From Ailanthus altissimus (Eukaryota > Streptophyta > Magnoliopsida > Sapindales > Simaroubaceae), in the NCBI GenBank assembly GCA_946807835.1, contig OX327697.1:16192001-16256000 (forward strand): a stretch of 64,000 nt of DNA. Reading direction: 5' to 3'. This document shows positions 35,362 through 45,397 of the stretch, piece by piece; the stretch's first letter is position 1; the number at the start of each line of letters is the position of its first letter. A program made the translations under genes and the position numbers. The notes below the pieces were generated by a model that saw only the letters and a program-made list of their open reading frames with translations, did not search any database and had not been told where the DNA came from.

Positions 35362-35511
35362 ATGGCTTTGTTAGCGAAGATGAAGATGCAACAGCAACAA
35401 ATGATGACTAATGCCCGAAATCTATTTCAGGGAAGTATTTCTATGCTTTTTGTCTTATGTTTCTTTTTGTTTTGCCATGAGGACATGTCGGATAGTAAGT
35501 TTGGGGGATAG
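35362..35511 (+). other. 49-codon ORF with a hydrophobic segment, unit 1
   Basis: It starts MALLAKMKMQQQQMM and contains a hydrophobic stretch of about 12 residues (SMLFVLCFFLFC) before the stop in the first AAGTTTGGGGG motif. It occupies the place where Athila elements carry a third ORF. It may be a remnant or chance. The same ORF is at 42299-42448 and 49236-49385. Confidence 0.35.
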
Positions 35512-36941
35512 GGAAACACTTTCCCTTTTGTTATGCTTTTAGTTGTATTTATTCATTTGTTTTGTTTTTAATTGTCTTTTTAGTTGTTTGTTTTGCATAA
35601 TTTTTTTTGTTTTGTTTGTTTTCTTTCATTTTAGTGTTCAGTTGTGGGTTGGTTGAATGATTAGTAGTCAATGATATGAAATAGAAACATGATTTCAAAT
35701 GCTATGTTCTTTGGGAAACAATGAATGTTGTGATTGTTTACTTGGTAATCTAGGACAAGTTCAGCTTCACTTTGTGACCACTTGATATTTCGAGCACATA
35801 GTTAGAATTATTTAGTTTTATGCTTACTTAGAAGACTTTTATGCACTACAAGAATAAATATGGTCTCAAGAACACGCTAGAACTTGTTGGAGCATCACTC
35901 AAGGCGAAATCCTAGGGCATACATAATTAGGGATATGATTTTAGGCCATTTTTGGACCGATTGAGCCTTTCAAGCCAACCTATGTATAATTTTGACCGTA
36001 GTCACCCCCGTTGAGCCTAATTATCATTTTTTCTTGCTAACTATATCATTACCTTAGCCTTTACTTTTATTATCCTTCATAGTACCCATCACGCCATAAG
36101 TATAGCACTTCTTTTAAAGAGTTGTGTGAACTTTTATAAATGAAGGGGTGAATTAAATAAGAGCTTTGGGTTTGGTTATAAATGTTGGTTGTTCAAATAT
36201 GAAAAGCTTAAGTTTGGGGGTATAGTGACTTATATGTAAAAAAAAAAATAAAAAAAAAAATAAAAAAATAAATAAATAAAAAAAATAAATAAAAAAAAAT
36301 AAATAAAAAAGAAAAAAAAGAAAGAAACAAAAAGAAAAATTGAGTTTGCTATACCCCTAGCTTAAATGAAAAGAAAAGAAGAGCAACAAAATAGCTAGGG
36401 AATCAAAAGAAATAAGTTTGGGGGAAATTGGGTGGAAAACAATGGTTGGGTTTGAGTAACCTCAAGAGGAATGTGTGTTTATGGTGTAAGTTGAGCCAAA
36501 ATCGATCCATTTTATCATACCCTCACCCTAGCCATGCATTACAAGCTAACTAAAGTCCTATTTGATCCTTGATTATGTGTGTGTCTACATTAGTGGAGAG
36601 TGATGCGAAAAACAAGCATATGGAGTGTTAAATAAAAGCAAAATTCTCATAGAGACCATTTCATTATCTTATGTGCATAAACTAATCCGAGCGCATGCTA
36701 CTAATGATTTTAGCTATTCACACACACACCAAGTAGGTCACTTGTGGGTATGAATAAGTGTTGGATTAACATGTTGAACGGTTAAGATGTTTAGAATTTC
36801 CTTGAGAATAGTAGTCATGAGAAATTTTTGAGATAAATTACTAATCGTTTGCCAACCCAATGTTTTATATCTTTTTATTATTTGTTGTCATTTTTTTTGT
36901 GTTGTCCGTGTGCTCTCTTACTCGAGGACGAGCAAATATTT

Positions 36942-36956
36942 AAGTTTGGGGGTATT
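36942..36956 (+). other. Polypurine tract, unit 1
   Basis: AAGTTTGGGGGTATT directly precedes LTR 2 (36957). The G-run and position fit the plus-strand priming site. Equivalent sites precede LTR 3 (43879-43893) and LTR 4 (50815-50829). Confidence 0.75.
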
Positions 36957-38346
36957 TGATAAGGCGTAATTGTATAAACTATTTTATCTTCCTAACTTGA
37001 TATTTGTTCAATTTATCTCAATAATTGGGCTATTTATGCGTATTAATGTTGTTTTATAGGTTGAAGCATTATCGGAGCAAAAATACCGGAAAACGGACGC
37101 AAATCGGAGCATTAGAGATAAAAATACGAATGGGGGCACTGTTTGTTACAGTAACACTGTAGCTACAGTACACTGCTACAGTGCACTGTGGCAACAGTGC
37201 AGCGCCGCAGCGCTGGATTTCAGCGCCGCGGCGCCGATTGCAGAAACTGAGCGCCGCAGCGCCAAATCGCAGCGCCGCGGCGCCGGGACCTGGGCAACAA
37301 GTTTTGACAGGTTCCTGAAAATCAGGAAACCCAAAAGTAACTCAAAATGCGCCCTAATTCCGTGCTCTTACCTATTTAATTGCTCAAAACTTACATTTTG
37401 GAAGAGGACTCCAGCTGGGACAGCAGCTGGAAACACAAAGAAACACCTAACTTCTAAGTTTGAAGAAATCAAAGAGGAGGGAAGCAAGCTTCAACAACAA
37501 AGGCATTTGACAGGGATGTCTTCTTTTCTTTGATTCTTTACTTGTTGTAAGATGTTTAGTTTACATGTATTGATGGAATTAGCTTCAAGATTGTGTAGTT
37601 TAATGATGAGCTAATTTCGTTCATCTAGGATTACATCCTTGAACTCATTATGTGATTGATTTTAGTTCTCTCTTTTATGGTATTAATTCAGCTTTTGATA
37701 TATTCATTGTGCTTGTGCTTAATGCTATTTGATTACTTGGCCAGTGGTTAAATTGATCTAGAAATGCTTAAATAAACTTGACAAAGGCATTTAGGTATTT
37801 AGTCTTAAGCATATTGATGCATGATCATAGTGTAGTACACTTGAGTTTCATATGAGATAGACATATACTCATAAGGCATGTATGGCTCATAAAACTTGTG
37901 CTTAATGAATTTTGTTCAATTTATTTATCATAGACATATAGATATTTGATTGGATGGAATAGATTCACTTGACCTGCAAAAGAGGCTTGTGATGTGTTGA
38001 GTGTTTTGGTCAATATATCAAGTTGAGAACCAATAAACATCAAAGAGATTCTGCTGAATTTATTTGCATAATGAGGGATAGTTTGTAATCCTAGGATTTC
38101 TCATATTGAATATAATTTGTTGGTAATTTAGTTTATCACTTAGCATAATTAAGTTGTTCTTTTACTTGAGTAGTTTAATCATCATACATTAAATCATTTT
38201 CTGGATAATAGTAGAAAGACACCATTTCGGTACTTAAACTAGAAAAGATAAATCATTCTCTGTGGGATCGACACTCTACTTATCATATATTACTTGTTGC
38301 GACAACGTGCACTTGCGCTAATTTGTGTTATAGAAATCACACAACA
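36957..38346 (+). mobile_element. LTR 2 of the array (shared by units 1 and 2)
   Basis: 1390 bp, starts TGATAAGGCG and ends CACACAACA. I saw no base differing from LTR 1 in the parts compared. It serves as 3' LTR of unit 1 and 5' LTR of unit 2, with no target duplication between. Confidence 0.92.
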
Positions 38347-38352
38347 AGTTTT

Positions 38353-38370
38353 TGGCGCCGTTGCCGGGGA
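38353..38370 (+). other. Primer-binding site, unit 2
   Basis: TGGCGCCGTTGCCGGGGA, identical to unit 1. Confidence 0.88.
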
Positions 38371-38460
38371 ATGAAAATTTTTTTTATTTTAATACTGATA
38401 CAAATCTTTTCTCCTGTTAATTCAGATTTCTGTTTTTGTTTGTAGAAATTTCAGGTGTGT

Positions 38461-41307
38461 ATGAGACGTTCCAAGAACGTTGATCTAGCATACTTTGATC
38501 CTGAAATTGAGAGGACACTAAGAAGATTACGACGAGACCAGAACCAAGTGACTAGCATGGAAGAGCAAAACCAGAATGTTTGTGCAGAGCCAAGAGCTTT
38601 AAGAGACTATGCAGTTCCTTGGGTGAATGGCATACACTCGAGCATTCGCAGGCCAAATATCAATGCTAACAATTTTGAAATCAAGCCGGGGACTATTCGA
38701 ATGCTTAAAGAATCAGTGCAGTTCAGCGGCTTCCCGAATGATGATCCCAACGAGCATATCACAAATTTCTTGGAAATTTGTGACACATTCAAATACAATG
38801 GCGTGTCAGATGATGCCATAAGACTCAGGTTGTTTCCATTCTCCTTAAGGGACAAAGCAAAAAGTTGGTTAATATCATCACCATCCGGTTCAATAACAAC
38901 ATGGGATGATTTGGCACAAAAGTTCTTAGCCAAGTTCTTCCCACCGGCCAAAACTGCAAAGATGCGTAATGATATTACCTCTTTTGTACAACATGAGTCA
39001 GAATCATTGTATGAATCATGGGAGAGATTTAAGGATATGCTGAGAAAGTGTCCACATCATGGAGTTCCCAAATGGTTGTTGGTGCAAACATTTTATAATG
39101 GATTGGTGGGACATTTAAGAATGATTGTAGATGCAGCAGCTGGAGGGGCGTTAATGAGCAAGTCCACGGATGTGGCATATGACTTGTTGGAAGAAATAGC
39201 CTTCAACAGCTACCAATGGCCATCAGAAATAGTGAATCCAAGAAAAGTTGCTGGTGTGCATGAAATTGATGCACTCACTTCCTTGACAGCACAAGTTAGT
39301 TTGTTGGCTAAGAAGATGGATACACTTGGAGTCAATGCAGTAAAAAGCCAACCACCAACTTGTGATTTTTGTGGAGATAATCACCAAAATGGTCTATGCA
39401 TGGAGACAGCACAATATGTAGGGAGTTACAATCAGCAGCAGCATAATCCCAACTTGAATTTTTACAATCCAGGGTGGAGGAATCATCCAAATTTTTCTTG
39501 GAATGATAATAACCAAGGGCAATCCTCAAAATCCATGAGTCCACCCAGATTTCAAATGCAGCAGCAGCAGCAACAATTTCAGCAAGAAAAGAAACCTGGT
39601 GTTGAGGAATTGTTAATTCAATACATAAGGCAAACTGACCAACTTTTGCAAAGCCAATCAGCATCTCTTCGCACCTTAGAAAACCAAGTTGGTCAATTAG
39701 CTTCTGCAATGAACAACCGTCCTCAAGGGTCGTTACCGAGTAACACGGAAGTTAATCCAAAAGGTGACAAAGAGCAATGCAAATCAATAACGTTGAGAAG
39801 CGGTAAAGAATTGCAAAACATTGTGGGAAGACCTAAGTCATCAGCAAATGCAGAAAGTTCTGCAGATACAGAAAATTCTGCAGATGCAGCAAATGCAGAA
39901 TATGCAGAAAGTTCTGCAGATGCAGAAAATTCTGCAGATGCAGCAAATGCAGAATATGCAGAAAATTCTGCAGATGCAGAAAATTCTGCAGATGCAGAAA
40001 ATGCAGAAAATGCAGAAAATTCTGCAGATGCAGAAAGTGCAGAAAATGCAGAAAATTCTGCAGATGCAGAAAGTGCAGAAAATTCTGCAAAGGGGAATGA
40101 AAAACAAGAAGATGGTGCAGCAAAAGAAAAGGTTATACAGAAAGAGAAGGTGCAGCCTTATAGACCACCACCATTTCCTCAGCGACTACAGAAGCAAAAG
40201 AAAGAGAAGCAGTTTACAAAGTTTCTGGAAATTTTTAAGAAACTGCACATTAACATACCATTCGCAGATGCATTAGAGCAAATGCCTAGCTATGTTAAAT
40301 TCATGAAGGACATTCTTTCAAGGAAAAAGAAGCTGGACGAGTATGAAACTGTAGCGTTGACAGAAGAATGCAGTGCAATATTGCAGAAAAAATTGCCTCC
40401 AAAGCTCAAGGATCCAGGAAGTTTTACCATTCCTTGCACAATTGGAAACCGGTATTTTGGTAAAGCTTTATGTGATCTAGGGGCCAGCATAAATTTGATG
40501 CCTTTATCTATCTACAACCAGCTAGGATTGGGGGAAGCCAAGCCTACGAATGTCACTTTACAACTTGCAGATCGTTCACTCACATATCCTAAAGGTGTGA
40601 TTGAAGATGTGTTAGTTAAGGTAGATAAATTTATATTCCCAGCTGACTTCATTGTGTTGGATATGGAAGAGGATCTTGAAATTCCAATCATTTTGGGAAG
40701 ACCTTTCTTAGCTACCGGTAGAACCTTGATTGATGTCCAAAAAGGAGAACTTACTATGAGAGTGCAAGATGAAGAGGTGACGTTTAATGTGTTCAAAGCC
40801 ATGGAATTTCCCAAGGAAGCAGATGAATGTTACTGCATCAGCATTATTGACAGAGAAATTCAAAGGATATTCAACAGCCATTATAGCCAAGACTCTCTAG
40901 AAAATGCAGTCAAGGGTTACCTTAATCTACAGATTTCCAAGGATTATTCCCATTGTTTCCAAATGGACATGGTAATTCCGGATGAAATACAATTACCTCA
41001 GAGGCTAAAAGTGATAGAAGCCATTCAACATCAAGGTCATAAAAAGGCATCATGGTACAGATTGATAACCAAGAAGAGGCAAAGTACTTTCACAAAGAAA
41101 ACAGCGAAAATAGGCTATTGGAGTTCAATCTTCCAGTCTAAGATTAAAGTCTTTCTGGGAAGGCTCAAAGCAAAAAGGTCAGAGATGCCACTTCAAGATT
41201 TTCTTATGGAGTTGTGGAAGTCGAAGAAAAAGAATGTTAACACCCGAAGACATCGACTTAAGTTCCATAAGGGAGATGCTTCAGATATGCAGTTTGATCC
41301 TCATTGA
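38461..41307 (+). CDS. Gag-protease polyprotein, Athila type, unit 2
   Basis: An intact 948-residue frame whose translation is identical to unit 1, including the AENSAD repeat linker and the DLGAS protease. A slippage-prone coding repeat that stays identical in all three units points to very recent copying. It begins at ATG 38461 and is followed by the same pol-less 3' region. Confidence 0.93.
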   Translation: MRRSKNVDLAYFDPEIERTLRRLRRDQNQVTSMEEQNQNVCAEPRALRDYAVPWVNGIHSSIRRPNINANNFEIKPGTIRMLKESVQFSGFPNDDPNEHITNFLEICDTFKYNGVSDDAIRLRLFPFSLRDKAKSWLISSPSGSITTWDDLAQKFLAKFFPPAKTAKMRNDITSFVQHESESLYESWERFKDMLRKCPHHGVPKWLLVQTFYNGLVGHLRMIVDAAAGGALMSKSTDVAYDLLEEIAFNSYQWPSEIVNPRKVAGVHEIDALTSLTAQVSLLAKKMDTLGVNAVKSQPPTCDFCGDNHQNGLCMETAQYVGSYNQQQHNPNLNFYNPGWRNHPNFSWNDNNQGQSSKSMSPPRFQMQQQQQQFQQEKKPGVEELLIQYIRQTDQLLQSQSASLRTLENQVGQLASAMNNRPQGSLPSNTEVNPKGDKEQCKSITLRSGKELQNIVGRPKSSANAESSADTENSADAANAEYAESSADAENSADAANAEYAENSADAENSADAENAENAENSADAESAENAENSADAESAENSAKGNEKQEDGAAKEKVIQKEKVQPYRPPPFPQRLQKQKKEKQFTKFLEIFKKLHINIPFADALEQMPSYVKFMKDILSRKKKLDEYETVALTEECSAILQKKLPPKLKDPGSFTIPCTIGNRYFGKALCDLGASINLMPLSIYNQLGLGEAKPTNVTLQLADRSLTYPKGVIEDVLVKVDKFIFPADFIVLDMEEDLEIPIILGRPFLATGRTLIDVQKGELTMRVQDEEVTFNVFKAMEFPKEADECYCISIIDREIQRIFNSHYSQDSLENAVKGYLNLQISKDYSHCFQMDMVIPDEIQLPQRLKVIEAIQHQGHKKASWYRLITKKRQSTFTKKTAKIGYWSSIFQSKIKVFLGRLKAKRSEMPLQDFLMELWKSKKKNVNTRRHRLKFHKGDASDMQFDPH

Positions 41308-43893
41308 GTCAAAAAGGATAACGTCTAGCCAGAGACGAAAAATTAGGCGCTGTTTGGGAGGCAACCCAAGGTAAATATGTGTTGCATTAGTATTGGCATT
41401 TATTATTTTCAGTTTCTAAAAAAAAAAAATAAATAAATAAATAAATAAATTTTTTTTTGCAAGGAACGAGCGCCGCGGCGCTCAAACTGAGCGCCGCAGC
41501 GCCACTTCCAGAGATGCAGCGCCGCAGCGCTGATTCCTAACGCCGCGGCGCTGCAGCGGGGATAGCAACAAAAGGGGCATTTGCCCAAATTTTTCCCCCT
41601 TTTCTCATGCTCTCTCTCTTGCTAACCCTAGACTCTCTCAACCCTCTCAACCTACCCCAATTCACACTCTCAAATCCCACCTTACCCATTAAATTTTCAG
41701 CTTAAAAACAACATCAAAACACACTCCAAACATCATTTCACACACTTCATCATCACAAATTCCATCAAATTGCATTTTCTACAACAAATTAACAAAGTTC
41801 TCCCAATCTCAAATTTCGGTGGATTAAACTCACAAGGTAAACAATCTTGTCTTTAATCTCTTATTTTACATTGATTCTTTCTTTATTCTACTTCCATTAT
41901 GCAATTGTTGGATTAATTTGTGAGTAGTAAAATGAAATCTTTGGGTTTAACCTTGAATTCTTGCATTGAGATTATGATGGAATTATGTTGAGATTTGTGT
42001 TGGAATTATATTGAGATTGTGTTGGATTTGTGTTGAGTTTATGTTGAAATTATGTTGAGATTTGTGTTGGAATTGTGTTGGCATTGAATTGGAATTATAT
42101 TGAATTGTGTTGGAATTGTGTTGGCATTGAATTGGAATTATGTTGGCATTATATTGGAATTGTGTTGGAATTGTGAAAACTTAATTCGTTATTCCATGAG
42201 TGTAGAAAGTTTTAGCCAATTTGATTGGAGTGTGGACTTGTGACAATTAAGGAGATTGGTGGAGGGGCTTTAGTTGGCAAATTAGTGTTCTGAGCAACAT
42301 GGCTTTGTTAGCGAAGATGAAGATGCAACAGCAACAAATGATGACTAATGCCCGAAATCTATTTCAGGGAAGTATTTCTATGCTTTTTGTCTTATGTTTC
42401 TTTTTGTTTTGCCATGAGGACATGTCGGATAGTAAGTTTGGGGGATAGGGAAACACTTTCCCTTTTGTTATGCTTTTAGTTGTATTTATTCATTTGTTTT
42501 GTTTTTAATTGTCTTTTTAGTTGTTTGTTTTGCATAATTTTTTTTGTTTTGTTTGTTTTCTTTCATTTTAGTGTTCAGTTGTGGGTTGGTTGAATGATTA
42601 GTAGTCAATGATATGAAATAGAAACATGATTTCAAATGCTATGTTCTTTGGGAAACAATGAATGTTGTGATTGTTTACTTGGTAATCTAGGACAAGTTCA
42701 GCTTCACTTTGTGACCACTTGATATTTCGAGCACATAGTTAGAATTATTTAGTTTTATGCTTACTTAGAAGACTTTTATGCACTACAAGAATAAATATGG
42801 TCTCAAGAACACGCTAGAACTTGTTGGAGCATCACTCAAGGCGAAATCCTAGGGCATACATAATTAGGGATATGATTTTAGGCCATTTTTGGACCGATTG
42901 AGCCTTTCAAGCCAACCTATGTATAATTTTGACCGTAGTCACCCCCGTTGAGCCTAATTATCATTTTTTCTTGCTAACTATATCATTACCTTAGCCTTTA
43001 CTTTTATTATCCTTCATAGTACCCATCACGCCATAAGTATAGCACTTCTTTTAAAGAGTTGTGTGAACTTTTATAAATGAAGGGGTGAATTAAATAAGAG
43101 CTTTGGGTTTGGTTATAAATGTTGGTTGTTCAAATATGAAAAGCTTAAGTTTGGGGGTATAGTGACTTATATGTAAAAAAAAAAATAAAAAAAAAAATAA
43201 AAAAAAAAAATAAATAAAAAAATAAATAAAAATAAATAAATAAAAAAAAAAAAAAAGAAAGAAACAAAAAGAAAAATTGAGTTTGCTATACCCCTAGCTT
43301 AAATGAAAAGAAAAGAAGAGCAACAAAATAGCTAGGGAATCAAAAGAAATAAGTTTGGGGGAAATTGGGTGGAAAACAATGGTTGGGTTTGAGTAACCTC
43401 AAGAGGAATGTGTGTTTATGGTGTAAGTTGAGCCAAAATCGATCCATTTTATCATACCCTCACCCTAGCCATGCATTACAAGCTAACTAAAGTCCTATTT
43501 GATCCTTGATTATGTGTGTGTCTACATTAGTGGAGAGTGATGCGAAAAACAAGCATATGGAGTGTTAAATAAAAGCAAAATTCTCATAGAGACCATTTCA
43601 TTATCTTATGTGCATAAACTAATCCGAGCGCATGCTACTAATGATTTTAGCTATTCACACACACACCAAGTAGGTCACTTGTGGGTATGAATAAGTGTTG
43701 GATTAACATGTTGAACGGTTAAGATGTTTAGAATTTCCTTGAGAATAGTAGTCATGAGAAATTTTTGAGATAAATTACTAATCGTTTGCCAACCCAATGT
43801 TTTATATCTTTTTATTATTTGTTGTCATTTTTTTTGTGTTGTCCGTGTGCTCTCTTACTCGAGGACGAGCAAATATTTAAGTTTGGGGGTATT
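41308..43893 (+). other. 3' internal non-coding region, unit 2
   Basis: Same contents as unit 1: GC cassette 41468-41559, TTGGAATTGTG minisatellite 41962-42175, 49-codon ORF 42299-42448. It differs in its simple-sequence tracts: A12(TAAA)5 instead of A15(TAAA)4, and a rearranged A/TAAA tract around 43175-43260. Confidence 0.85.
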
Positions 43894-45283
43894 TGATAAG
43901 GCGTAATTGTATAAACTATTTTATCTTCCTAACTTGATATTTGTTCAATTTATCTCAATAATTGGGCTATTTATGCGTATTAATGTTGTTTTATAGGTTG
44001 AAGCATTATCGGAGCAAAAATACCGGAAAACGGACGCAAATCGGAGCATTAGAGATAAAAATACGAATGGGGGCACTGTTTGTTACAGTAACACTGTAGC
44101 TACAGTACACTGCTACAGTGCACTGTGGCAACAGTGCAGCGCCGCAGCGCTGGATTTCAGCGCCGCGGCGCCGATTGCAGAAACTGAGCGCCGCAGCGCC
44201 AAATCGCAGCGCCGCGGCGCCGGGACCTGGGCAACAAGTTTTGACAGGTTCCTGAAAATCAGGAAACCCAAAAGTAACTCAAAATGCGCCCTAATTCCGT
44301 GCTCTTACCTATTTAATTGCTCAAAACTTACATTTTGGAAGAGGACTCCAGCTGGGACAGCAGCTGGAAACACAAAGAAACACCTAACTTCTAAGTTTGA
44401 AGAAATCAAAGAGGAGGGAAGCAAGCTTCAACAACAAAGGCATTTGACAGGGATGTCTTCTTTTCTTTGATTCTTTACTTGTTGTAAGATGTTTAGTTTA
44501 CATGTATTGATGGAATTAGCTTCAAGATTGTGTAGTTTAATGATGAGCTAATTTCGTTCATCTAGGATTACATCCTTGAACTCATTATGTGATTGATTTT
44601 AGTTCTCTCTTTTATGGTATTAATTCAGCTTTTGATATATTCATTGTGCTTGTGCTTAATGCTATTTGATTACTTGGCCAGTGGTTAAATTGATCTAGAA
44701 ATGCTTAAATAAACTTGACAAAGGCATTTAGGTATTTAGTCTTAAGCATATTGATGCATGATCATAGTGTAGTACACTTGAGTTTCATATGAGATAGACA
44801 TATACTCATAAGGCATGTATGGCTCATAAAACTTGTGCTTAATGAATTTTGTTCAATTTATTTATCATAGACATATAGATATTTGATTGGATGGAATAGA
44901 TTCACTTGACCTGCAAAAGAGGCTTGTGATGTGTTGAGTGTTTTGGTCAATATATCAAGTTGAGAACCAATAAACATCAAAGAGATTCTGCTGAATTTAT
45001 TTGCATAATGAGGGATAGTTTGTAATCCTAGGATTTCTCATATTGAATATAATTTGTTGGTAATTTAGTTTATCACTTAGCATAATTAAGTTGTTCTTTT
45101 ACTTGAGTAGTTTAATCATCATACATTAAATCATTTTCTGGATAATAGTAGAAAGACACCATTTCGGTACTTAAACTAGAAAAGATAAATCATTCTCTGT
45201 GGGATCGACACTCTACTTATCATATATTACTTGTTGCGACAACGTGCACTTGCGCTAATTTGTGTTATAGAAATCACACAACA
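43894..45283 (+). mobile_element. LTR 3 of the array (shared by units 2 and 3)
   Basis: 1390 bp with the same ends and cassette as LTR 1 and LTR 2. Confidence 0.92.
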
Positions 45284-45289
45284 AGTTTT

Positions 45290-45307
45290 TGGCGCCGTTG
45301 CCGGGGA
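45290..45307 (+). other. Primer-binding site, unit 3
   Basis: TGGCGCCGTTGCCGGGGA, identical to unit 1. Confidence 0.88.
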
Positions 45308-45397
45308 ATGAAAATTTTTTTTATTTTAATACTGATACAAATCTTTTCTCCTGTTAATTCAGATTTCTGTTTTTGTTTGTAGAAATTTCAGGTGTGT

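Larger units (their letters stand above)
34372..36956 (+). other. 3' internal non-coding region, unit 1 (pol absent)
   Basis: It follows the gag-pro stop. Contents in order: the hairpin-like TTTGGGAGGCAACCCAA (34417-34433), a sequence style known downstream of pol in Athila-like elements; an A15(TAAA)4 tract (about 34482-34513); a second GC-palindrome cassette (34531-34622, including the 16-base palindrome GAGCGCCGCGGCGCTC); a TTGGAATTGTG minisatellite (35025-35238); a 49-codon ORF (35362-35511); A-rich simple sequence (36238-36325); and four AAGTTTGGGGG motifs (35497, 36210, 36414, 36942), the last abutting LTR 2 as the polypurine tract. Nothing resembling RT, RNase H or integrase is present. 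Confidence 0.85.
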
